From the NCBI GenBank assembly GCA_902779945.1, contig CACZDN010000005.1:124001-188000 (forward strand): a stretch of 64,000 nucleotides of DNA, read 5' to 3'. A program made the translations under genes and the position numbers. The notes under the pieces were generated by a model. The model saw only the letters and a list, made by a program, of their open reading frames with translations. It was not told the DNA's origin and made no database searches. Position 1 is the stretch's first letter, and each line of letters opens with the position of its first letter. Below, piece by piece: positions 57,761 through 64,000 of the stretch. The stretch comes from Oscillospiraceae bacterium. GTDB taxonomy: Bacteria; Bacillota; Clostridia; Oscillospirales; Oscillospiraceae.

Positions 57761-59593
57761 ATGGCAAATCCCGTATTGGACAATTTAAGAGACAAGGCCA
57801 ACCGACTGCCGCTGCTGCCGGGCGTGTACATCATGCTCGACGCGCAGGGGCAGGTCATCTATGTGGGCAAGGCCAAGAAGCTGAAAAACCGCGTGAGCAG
57901 CTATTTCCACGGCGAGCATCTGCCCAAGGTCGCCGCCATGGTGGAGAAGGTGCGGGACTTCAACGTCATCGTCGCGGGGAGCGAGTTTGAGGCGCTGGTG
58001 CTGGAAAACTCCCTTATCAAGCGCCACAAGCCGCACTACAACATCCTGCTCAAGGACGACAAGGGCTACCCCTTTATCCGCCTGGACATGCGGGAGGAGT
58101 ACCCCACTCTCTCGGTCGAGAGCCGCGTGCTCAAGGACGGCGCGCGCTACTTCGGCCCCTTCGGCGGCAGGAGCCTGACCTTTGACATCATCACCACCGT
58201 GTCAAAGGCGCTGCTGCTGCCGGACTGCACGCGCAAATTCCCGCGCGACATCGGCAAGGAGCGCCCCTGTCTCAATTACCACATGGGCACGTGCGCGGGC
58301 TGGTGCCTCCGGGACAGCGACGCGGAGGACTACCGCCGCCGCATGGCCCAGGCCGCCCTCATCCTGGAGGGCAAGAGCCGGGAGCTCATCGAGGACCTGC
58401 GTGCCCGGATGGAGCAGGCGGCGGAGGAGCTGCGCTTTGAGCGGGCCGCCGAGCTGCGCGACAGGCTGCGCGCCGTCGAGGGGCTTGCCAACAGGCAGCG
58501 CGTGATCGCCACCGCCTTTGCCGACACGGACGCGGTGGGCTTCTGCCGCGGCGCGAAGACCTGCTTCACCGTGCTGCACTTTGTAGACGGCAATCTCGTC
58601 GGCAAGGATACCGAGATGATGGAGGAGCCCATCGAGGAAGACAGCGACGCACTGTCCGGCCTCGTGCGCCAGTACTATACCGCGCACCGCGGCGGCTGGC
58701 CGAAGTCCATCCTGCTCCCCCTGGAGATCGAGGATGCGGCCGATCTGGAGGAGCTGTTGAGCCAGGTCTCCGGCCGGCGTATCTATATCGAGACGCCGAA
58801 GCGGGGCGAGCGTATGCGCCTCATCGAGAGCGCGGCCCTCAACGCGAGAGAGGAGATCCAGCGCCGTACCACGCACGAGCAGCGCCGCAGCAAGACTCTC
58901 GAATGGCTGCAGAGGGCGCTGGAACTGGAGAGCTTTCCACACCGCATCGAGGCCTTCGACATTTCAAACCTCGGGGCGACCGGCATTGTCGCCGCGATGA
59001 CCGTCCATGTGGACGGCAAGCCTCTCAAGCGCGACTACCGCAGATTCCGTATGCGCGACCTCGACGGCCCGGACGACTACGCCAGCATGTACCAGGCCGT
59101 GACCCGGCGGTTCAGGCACTACCTCGAAAAGGACGAGAAGTTTGCCGACTGCCCGGACTTGCTTCTCATCGACGGCGGAGACGTCCACGCGGCGACGGCG
59201 GAAAAGGCGCTGCGTGATCTCGGTCTCTCGGTCCCCGTCTTCGGCATGGTCAAGGACGACAGACACCGCACCCGCGCCCTCATCCGCTCCGACAGCCGCG
59301 AGATCGGCATCAAGGGCAATCAGGCGGTTTTTGCCCTCGTCGGCGCGATCCAGGAGGAGACCCACCGCTTCGCCATTGAGTACCAGCGCTCCCTGCGCAG
59401 GGAGGGCCTCGCCTCGAAGCTGGACGAGATACCCGGCGTGGGCGAAAAGAGGAGAAACGACCTCATCAAGAGCTTCCAGTCGCTCAAGGCCATCCGCGAG
59501 GCGAGCGCCGAACAGCTCGCCCTCGTGGTGCCGAAAAACACCGCACAGGCGGTCTATGAGTATTTTCATAAGCCTGAGGAGGAAACACCGTAG
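57761..59593 (+). CDS. uvrC: Excinuclease ABC subunit C
   Basis: A 610-residue UvrC. GIY-YIG nuclease domain (about 15-95; GVYIMLDAQGQVIYVGKAKKL), cysteine-rich cluster segment CLNYHMGTCAGWC, UVR domain (about 205-240), RNase H-like second nuclease domain (FDISNLGATGIVAAM, LLLIDGGDVHAA) and two HhH motifs at the end (IPGVGEKRRNDLIKSF). It makes both incisions in nucleotide excision repair. Only the ATG at 57761 gives the family's N-terminus. There is no strong ribosome site (TGAGGTGCCC is closest). Confidence 0.96.
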   Translation: MANPVLDNLRDKANRLPLLPGVYIMLDAQGQVIYVGKAKKLKNRVSSYFHGEHLPKVAAMVEKVRDFNVIVAGSEFEALVLENSLIKRHKPHYNILLKDDKGYPFIRLDMREEYPTLSVESRVLKDGARYFGPFGGRSLTFDIITTVSKALLLPDCTRKFPRDIGKERPCLNYHMGTCAGWCLRDSDAEDYRRRMAQAALILEGKSRELIEDLRARMEQAAEELRFERAAELRDRLRAVEGLANRQRVIATAFADTDAVGFCRGAKTCFTVLHFVDGNLVGKDTEMMEEPIEEDSDALSGLVRQYYTAHRGGWPKSILLPLEIEDAADLEELLSQVSGRRIYIETPKRGERMRLIESAALNAREEIQRRTTHEQRRSKTLEWLQRALELESFPHRIEAFDISNLGATGIVAAMTVHVDGKPLKRDYRRFRMRDLDGPDDYASMYQAVTRRFRHYLEKDEKFADCPDLLLIDGGDVHAATAEKALRDLGLSVPVFGMVKDDRHRTRALIRSDSREIGIKGNQAVFALVGAIQEETHRFAIEYQRSLRREGLASKLDEIPGVGEKRRNDLIKSFQSLKAIREASAEQLALVVPKNTAQAVYEYFHKPEEETP

Positions 59594-59738
59594 GGGTCGA
59601 TCCCCAGATCGACCCGCGCGTGAGAACGGGTGTTTTACGGATTCGCCGGGGCAAATACGCAGACTGAGGCGGTACTGCCGGGCTGATCAGGGGATCAGCC
59701 CCTACGGAGTTTGACCTACGGGTTTCGCCGTAGGGGCG
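59588..59738. repeat. Family-E repeat pair
   Basis: CCGTAGGGGTCGATCCCCAG (59588) and the inverted GGATCAGCCCCTACGGAG with a third GCCGTAGGGGCGG at the right. It overlaps the last codons of uvrC, so the repeat begins inside the gene's end. Confidence 0.8.
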
Positions 59739-59770
59739 GTATTGTTTACAAGGAGACAGGAGGAAACACC

Positions 59771-60310
59771 ATGCGCGTCATCACAGGTTCCGCCCGCGGA
59801 CGAAAGCTGAAAACGCCCGAGGGCATGGACATCCGCCCCACCACCGACAACGTGAAGGAGTCGCTTTTCAACATCCTGCAATTCGACATCGAGGGCCGGC
59901 GCGTGCTGGATCTATTCGCCGGCACCGGCCAGCTCGGCATCGAGTGCCTGAGCCGCGGCGCGCGCGAGGTCGTGTTCATCGATCACAGCCGCGACGCCGT
60001 CAAAATCATCCGCGAGAATCTCAAAACCTGCGGATTTGCCGCGCCCGTTTTGCAGCAGGACGCACTTTCCTACCTGAACGGCTGCGGAAGCTTCGACCTC
60101 ATCCTCGTTGACCCGCCCTACGATGCGGAGCTCTACGAACCGGTCCTGGAAAAAATCAATTCAATTGACATCCTGTCGGATGGTGGTATAATACTGTGTG
60201 AAGCAAGACGGGAGAGGGCGCTGCCGGAGCTGCGCGCGCCGTACGGCAAGCGCAGGGAATACTGCTACGGCAGGGTGAAGCTCGCCCTGTACAGCAAGGA
60301 GAGCGTGTGA
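59771..60310 (+). CDS. rsmD: 16S rRNA (guanine-966-N2)-methyltransferase RsmD
   Basis: 179 residues. MRVITGSARGRKLKTPEG is the family start; the SAM site is VLDLFAGTGQLGIECLSRG (about 43-61) and the catalytic motif LVDPPYD (DPPY). It methylates G966 in the 30S platform. ATG follows AGGAGG. It overlaps coaD by one base, the usual rsmD-coaD pair. Confidence 0.96.
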   Translation: MRVITGSARGRKLKTPEGMDIRPTTDNVKESLFNILQFDIEGRRVLDLFAGTGQLGIECLSRGAREVVFIDHSRDAVKIIRENLKTCGFAAPVLQQDALSYLNGCGSFDLILVDPPYDAELYEPVLEKINSIDILSDGGIILCEARRERALPELRAPYGKRREYCYGRVKLALYSKESV

Positions 60311-60801
60311 TGAGAACCGCGATATGCCCCGGCAGCTTTGATCCGGTTACACTCGGCCATCTCAATATCATCACGCGGGCGGCGCAGATCTTCGACCGTG
60401 TGGTCGTCTGCGTGGCGGCGAATGCCAACAAGCCTACCCCCATGTTCACGGTGGAGGAGAAGATCGACATGCTGCGCACCGTCGTCGCGCCCTATCCGAA
60501 CGTGAGCGTGGAGGTCAATACCGGCCTGCTAGCCGAATTTGCCAGACGCTATGAGGGCGCGGTTTTGGTCAAGGGTATGCGCGCCGCGTCCGATTTTGAC
60601 TATGAGTTCCAGATGGACCTCATCAACAAGCGCATCAATCCCGCGCTTGAGACCATGTTTCTGACGGCGGATCAGCGCTACACTTTTCTCAGTTCCTCCA
60701 TCGTCAGGGAGATGGCGCACTACGGCGCGGAGCTCAGCGGCCTCGTGCCGGAGGAGATCATCGCATTCATCGAAGCCAAAGCAAAATCAGGGAGAGGGTG
60801 A
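60310..60801 (+). CDS. coaD: Pantetheine-phosphate adenylyltransferase
   Basis: A 163-residue cytidylyltransferase-fold enzyme (CPGSFDPVTLGHLNII with the TxGH motif; VKGMRAASDFDYEFQMDLIN; SSSIVREMAHYG). It makes dephospho-CoA in coenzyme A synthesis. ATG at 60310 follows AAGGAGAG; a GTG three bases earlier is possible. Confidence 0.97.
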   Translation: MRTAICPGSFDPVTLGHLNIITRAAQIFDRVVVCVAANANKPTPMFTVEEKIDMLRTVVAPYPNVSVEVNTGLLAEFARRYEGAVLVKGMRAASDFDYEFQMDLINKRINPALETMFLTADQRYTFLSSSIVREMAHYGAELSGLVPEEIIAFIEAKAKSGRG

Positions 60802-60806
60802 GCCGC

Positions 60807-61469
60807 ATGGCGAACAACGACATCATCGAAATGCTGGACGTCCTGTACGGCATGGTGACCGAGGCGTGGAGCGTCCCCCTCGGCAACGACAAGTGCATCA
60901 TCGAGAGGGAAAAGGCGATCGAGATTATCAATGAGATCAAGGCCAATCTTCCCACCGCCATCGCGGAGGCTCAGCGCCTCGTCGCCGCCAGGGACGAATT
61001 TATCGGCAACGCCAAGCGTGAGGCCGAAGCCCTGCGCAAGAACGCCGAGGAGCAGGCCCACCTCATGATCGAGGAGCAGGAGGTCGTCCGCGTCGCGCGC
61101 GCCAGAAGCAGCGAGATGATCGCCTCCGCAGAGAGCAAGTCCAAGGAGCTGCGCCGTGTCGCTTCCGAATATGTGGACGATCTGATGCGCCAGACGGAGG
61201 AGAGCATGAGCGCTGCGCTGCAGACCATACGCGGCGCGCATGAGTCGTTCACGGCGCTCGGCGGCGGCATCGCTTCCCAGCCTGCCCCCGCGCAGCAGCA
61301 GCCGAAGGGCCAGCCGGTCAAACAGCAGCAGCCGGCCCGCCAGGCACAGCCGCAGAAGCAGTCCGCCCAGCCGCGCCAGCAGCAGGCGAGACAGCCGCAG
61401 AACCCGCCCCCTCAGGGCAAACCGGACCCGCTCTCCTCCAAGATCCAGCGCATCGAGCGGGACGAGTAA
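60807..61469 (+). CDS. Coiled-coil protein next to coaD
   Basis: A 220-residue soluble protein: a helical, charged N-terminal half (DIIEMLDVLYGMVTEAWSVPL..., long runs of A/E/K/R that look coiled coil), then a Gln/Pro-rich tail (QQQPKGQPVKQQQPARQ). It resembles a conserved clostridial family usually labelled ATPase or ATP synthase B-like because of the coiled coil, but no ATP-binding motif is visible. ATG at 60807 follows GGGAGAGGGTGAG. Its place after coaD is typical; the role may be a DivIVA-like scaffold, which is a guess. Confidence 0.8.
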   Translation: MANNDIIEMLDVLYGMVTEAWSVPLGNDKCIIEREKAIEIINEIKANLPTAIAEAQRLVAARDEFIGNAKREAEALRKNAEEQAHLMIEEQEVVRVARARSSEMIASAESKSKELRRVASEYVDDLMRQTEESMSAALQTIRGAHESFTALGGGIASQPAPAQQQPKGQPVKQQQPARQAQPQKQSAQPRQQQARQPQNPPPQGKPDPLSSKIQRIERDE

Positions 61470-61488
61470 AGCACAAGATATTGCATCT

Positions 61489-61529
61489 GTTCCCACCCTG
61501 TACGCAAGTACTTGGGTGGGAACTTTTTT
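61489..61529 (+). terminator. Terminator before the division cluster
   Basis: GTTCCCACCC and GGGTGGGAAC pair; the inner GTAC-GCAA-GTAC adds a small stem; six T follow. Confidence 0.92.
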
Positions 61530-61576
61530 GCGTAAAAAAGCGCAAGAAAAAGTCAAAATATAACAAAAAGTTTCGC

Positions 61577-61605
61577 TTGCTTTTTGCGGGAAGCCCACAT
61601 ATAAT
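61577..61605 (+). promoter_or_regulatory. Promoter of the mraZ division cluster
   Basis: TTGCTT at 61577-61582, 17-base spacer, TATAAT at 61600-61605. Confidence 0.75.
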
Positions 61606-61613
61606 ACAATCAC

Positions 61614-61640
61614 AGTGGTGGAAAGTGGGGCGAAATGGGT
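61614..61640. promoter_or_regulatory. MraZ-binding repeats
   Basis: AGTGGTGGAA, AGTGGGGCGAA and ATGGGT follow in about 10-base steps directly after the promoter and before mraZ, as in the known TGGGN-repeat operators that MraZ binds to repress its own operon. Confidence 0.75.
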
Positions 61641-61667
61641 CTTGATCCCACGATAGGGGGCGCGGCG

Positions 61668-62084
61668 ATGACAGGAGAATACCAGCACTCTCTTGACAGC
61701 AAGGGACGTTTGTTTATGCCTGCCAAGCTCAGGGATGAGTTGGGCGAGGTCTTTTTTATCACAATCTCGATGGATCGCTGCCTCTGCGTTTACAGCGGCG
61801 AGAGCTGGCGGGTGCTGGCGGAGCGCGTCAGCGCCATGCCCTTTGTCAAGCAGCGCAGGATGCGGCCGCTCTTCGCCCACGCTGCCCGCTGCGAGCTGGA
61901 CGCGCAGGGCCGCGTCCTGATCCCGCAGAACCTGCGCGACTACGCGGGCTTTACCAAGAGCGTGACGATCGTGGGCTGCAACAACCATGCCGAGCTTTGG
62001 GACAGCGAGGCCTGGAGCGCGGTCTTCGCGCAGGAGACCACACCCGAAAACATCGCGGCGGTCATGGAGGAGCTGGAGTTTTGA
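61668..62084 (+). CDS. mraZ: Transcriptional regulator MraZ
   Basis: A 138-residue protein with two AbrB-like half-domains: GEYQHSLDSKGRLFMPAKLR and ARCELDAQGRVLIPQNLRDYAG. It represses the division-and-wall cluster that it heads. The ATG at 61668 gives the normal MxGEYQHS start; a longer frame has no ribosome site. Two bases separate its stop from the rsmH start. Confidence 0.96.
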   Translation: MTGEYQHSLDSKGRLFMPAKLRDELGEVFFITISMDRCLCVYSGESWRVLAERVSAMPFVKQRRMRPLFAHAARCELDAQGRVLIPQNLRDYAGFTKSVTIVGCNNHAELWDSEAWSAVFAQETTPENIAAVMEELEF

Positions 62085-62086
62085 CG

Positions 62087-63034
62087 ATGGAAAACGAAAG
62101 GCAGACAGGTCTGCATGTCTCCGTTCTGCTGGACGAGTGTATAGAGAACCTGAATATCGACCCGGATGGGATCTATCTCGATGGGACGCTCGGCATGGGC
62201 GGACATTCTTATGAGATCGCCTCCCGGCTCTCCTCGGGGCGTCTCATCTGCATCGACAGGGACGAGACGGCCATCGAGAGGGCCGGAAGGCGTCTTGCTC
62301 CTTTTGGGGACAGGGTAACGCTGGTGCACGGCAACTTCTCGGACGCCGCCGCGATTCTGGACAGTCTCGGCATAGCGGGTGTGGACGGGATGCTCTTCGA
62401 CCTCGGCGTGTCCTCCCCGCAGCTTGACGAGGCGGAGCGCGGCTTTTCCTACATGGCGGACGCCCCTCTGGACATGCGCATGGACAGGGGGAGCGCGCTT
62501 ACAGCCTCGGAGATCGTGAACACTTGGGACGAGGCCCGGCTCAACCGCATCCTGTGGGACTACGGCGAGGAGCGCTGGGCCAGGCGTGTGACCGCCGCGA
62601 TCCTGAAGTCCCGTGAGAGAAAGCCCATTGAGACAACGCTGGAATTGGCGGACATTATCCGCAGCGCCATGCCGGCCGCGGCCCTGCGTGAGAAGCAGCA
62701 CCCGGCCAAGCGCACATTTCAGGCCATCCGCATCGCCGTGAACGACGAGCTGGGCGCGATTGCCGCTATGATGGACACCGCGCCGGACAAGCTCAGGATC
62801 GGCGGCAGACTGTGCGTGATCAGCTTCCACTCGCTGGAGGACCGGATCGTCAAGTCCGGCATCCACGCGCGGGAGAATGGCTGCACCTGTCCGCGCGAGG
62901 CCCCGGTGTGCACCTGCGGCTTCAAACAGACGCTGCGCTCCGTCTCCCGCAAGCCCATCCTCCCGAGTGCCGAGGAGCTGGAGCGAAACCCCCGTTCGCG
63001 CAGCGCCAAGCTCCGGGTGGCGGAGCGCGTATGA
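62087..63034 (+). CDS. rsmH: 16S rRNA (cytosine-1402-N4)-methyltransferase RsmH
   Basis: 315 residues: HVSVLLDECIENL, the SAM loop LDGTLGMGGHSYEI (about 31-44), MLFDLGVSSPQLDEAERGFSY, and ISFHSLEDRIVK. It methylates C1402 in 16S rRNA. ATG follows GGAGCTGGAG inside the end of mraZ. It overlaps ftsL by four bases. Confidence 0.97.
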   Translation: MENERQTGLHVSVLLDECIENLNIDPDGIYLDGTLGMGGHSYEIASRLSSGRLICIDRDETAIERAGRRLAPFGDRVTLVHGNFSDAAAILDSLGIAGVDGMLFDLGVSSPQLDEAERGFSYMADAPLDMRMDRGSALTASEIVNTWDEARLNRILWDYGEERWARRVTAAILKSRERKPIETTLELADIIRSAMPAAALREKQHPAKRTFQAIRIAVNDELGAIAAMMDTAPDKLRIGGRLCVISFHSLEDRIVKSGIHARENGCTCPREAPVCTCGFKQTLRSVSRKPILPSAEELERNPRSRSAKLRVAERV

Positions 63035-63321
63035 GAAGCGGGGACAGACTCGCGCCGCTCCTGTTTCGCGCCGTATGTCTCGGCTTTTCGGCGGCGTTGC
63101 TGGTGCTGACGCTCTTCTGCCAGATCAGCCTCGTGCGCGCGGAGAAGGAGATCTCCGACCTGAACGGCGCGATCGCGGCGGCGGAGAACCGGCGCATCCT
63201 TTTGCAGATCCGCACAGATACGGCACTCAGACTGGACGAGCTGGAGCGCCGCGCGATACAGGAGCTCGGCATGCGGCGTCCGGAACCCGGACAGATCACC
63301 GTGCTCCACAGCGTGGGATAA
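63031..63321 (+). CDS. ftsL: FtsL-like cell division protein
   Basis: A 96-residue bitopic protein: a short cytoplasmic N-terminus, one helix (about 12-35; LFRAVCLGFSAALLVLTLF) and an extracytoplasmic coiled coil (ISLVRAEKEISDLNGAIAAAE) of the DivIC/FtsL type. Position between rsmH and a class B PBP is the FtsL locus. It overlaps rsmH by four bases (ATGA). Confidence 0.88.
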   Translation: MRSGDRLAPLLFRAVCLGFSAALLVLTLFCQISLVRAEKEISDLNGAIAAAENRRILLQIRTDTALRLDELERRAIQELGMRRPEPGQITVLHSVG

Positions 63322-63377
63322 AGATACGGCCTCCCGAATAAGCTGTCACCAGACAGATTTACACGGAGGCTTTGAAA

Positions 63378-64000
63378 ATGGCAGCTTTGACAAAAACCTC
63401 GGCGCCCGTCTCCCGGCAGATGCTCCGGAGAGGCGCGGTGCTCGCGGCAATATTCGGCGCAGGCGCGACAGCCGTGCTGCTGGCGCGGCTTTACCATATC
63501 CAGATCACGGACCACAGCTTCTATGAAAACCTGGCCGTCTCGCAGCAGCTCCGGGAGGCCCCGGGCGCTGCGGCGCGCGGCACGATCTACGACTGCAACG
63601 GCAACATCCTCGCGGTCAGCGCCTCGGTGGACAACGTCTACCTGAGCCCCGCGGAGATCGAGACGAACGGCGAGGACCGGGAGCTCATCGCGCGGGAGCT
63701 GTCGCGCATCCTGGGGCTCGACTATGCGGACGTTTACGAGAAGTCCGGCCGACGCGGAAGCTGGTACGTCACGGTCGCGCGCAAGATCGAGACCGACAGG
63801 GCCGACGCGATCCGCCGCTTCAAGGCGGAAAACAGGATCAGCGGCGTCAGGCTCGAGACCGACAGCAAGCGCTATTACCCCAACGGCAGGCTGGCCTGCC
63901 ATCTGCTGGGTTTCGTCGGGACGGACAACTACGGGCTCGAGGGCATCGAGGCCCGGTACGACAAGGCCCTCGCCGGCACGGCAGGGAAGAGCCTGCGGGC
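63378..64000 (+). CDS. Class B penicillin-binding protein (FtsI/SpoVD-like), N-terminal part
   Basis: The gene continues past the window; 207 residues are seen. One N-terminal helix (GAVLAAIFGAGATAVLLARLY, about 19-39), then the dimerisation domain with the diagnostic REAPGAAARGTIYDCNGNILA (about 61-81) and YYPNGRLACHLLGFVGTDN. Transpeptidase motifs lie beyond the end. It is FtsI or its sporulation paralogue SpoVD; both occur here in spore-formers. The ATG at 63378 follows GGAGG. Confidence 0.93.
   Translation, partial: MAALTKTSAPVSRQMLRRGAVLAAIFGAGATAVLLARLYHIQITDHSFYENLAVSQQLREAPGAAARGTIYDCNGNILAVSASVDNVYLSPAEIETNGEDRELIARELSRILGLDYADVYEKSGRRGSWYVTVARKIETDRADAIRRFKAENRISGVRLETDSKRYYPNGRLACHLLGFVGTDNYGLEGIEARYDKALAGTAGKSLR

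Overview
This 64 kb window is GC-rich chromosomal DNA from a strictly anaerobic, endospore-forming Gram-positive bacterium of the class Clostridia, most likely an Oscillospiraceae relative (Oscillibacter/Flavonifractor/Lawsonibacter type). Evidence: the sporulation genes yqfC and yqfD, a YlbJ-like protein, the Firmicutes gene order yqfC-yqfD-phoH-ybeY-era-yqzL-recO-mutS2, an NAD-linked [FeFe]-hydrogenase, a multidomain flavodiiron protein, and many gut-clostridial intergenic repeats. Most genes are high GC; a few are clearly AT-rich and look acquired. Genus level assignment is inference.

Layout. 0-11 kb: end of a MATE transporter, ferritin-like and VanW-type proteins, a dUTPase-like protein, an Ig-like surface protein, glycogen synthase overlapping an unusual GH13 enzyme, nrdR, and a DUF421/DUF4363 membrane pair. 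11-19 kb: a NagB-like protein, glmM with a GlmU-like acyltransferase, a D,D-carboxypeptidase, a VanZ-glyoxalase fusion and a flavodiiron/flavin reductase/double rubredoxin protein. 19-27 kb: the hydrogenase operon hydCBA on the minus strand, then a strong promoter driving a structured leader RNA, a TM1266-type hydrogenase-linked regulator and an ABC importer. 27-35 kb: a partial quinone pathway (UbiA-type prenyltransferase, UbiE-type methyltransferase, polyprenyl synthase), a HemN-like radical SAM protein, and a GAF-ABC ATPase with an FtsX-type permease. 35-38 kb: an AT-rich orphan gene, tmRNA (ssrA), cyclophilin and smpB. 38-47 kb: Nudix, murA, a metallo-hydrolase, rlmH, a Sel1-repeat protein, phosphoglucomutase, a chromate transporter pair and a YlbJ-like protein. 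47-57 kb: the sporulation/ribosome/repair operon, interrupted by an AT-rich EVE-nuclease gene, then HPr. 57-64 kb: an EamA transporter, uvrC, rsmD, coaD, a coiled-coil protein, and the start of the division cluster mraZ-rsmH-ftsL-PBP, which runs off the end.

How the genes connect. glgA, the GH13 enzyme and phosphoglucomutase fit glycogen-type glucan storage. glmM, the GlmU-like protein, murA, the carboxypeptidase and the terminal PBP fit cell-wall synthesis. Hydrogenase, flavodiiron protein and the partial quinone pathway describe redox disposal in an anaerobe that probably needs an outside naphthoate precursor. smpB and ssrA lie close together, giving a complete ribosome-rescue pair.

The most interesting items are: the AT-rich EVE/PD-(D/E)XK nuclease candidate flanked by direct repeats; the GAF-ABC/FtsX transporter attached to quinone genes; a GH13 enzyme whose N-terminus looks like a glucan phosphorylase fragment; an unclassified leader RNA next to hydrogenase genes; and two small inverted-repeat element families sharing a core. 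No CRISPR array, rRNA, tRNA, transposase or prophage was seen.
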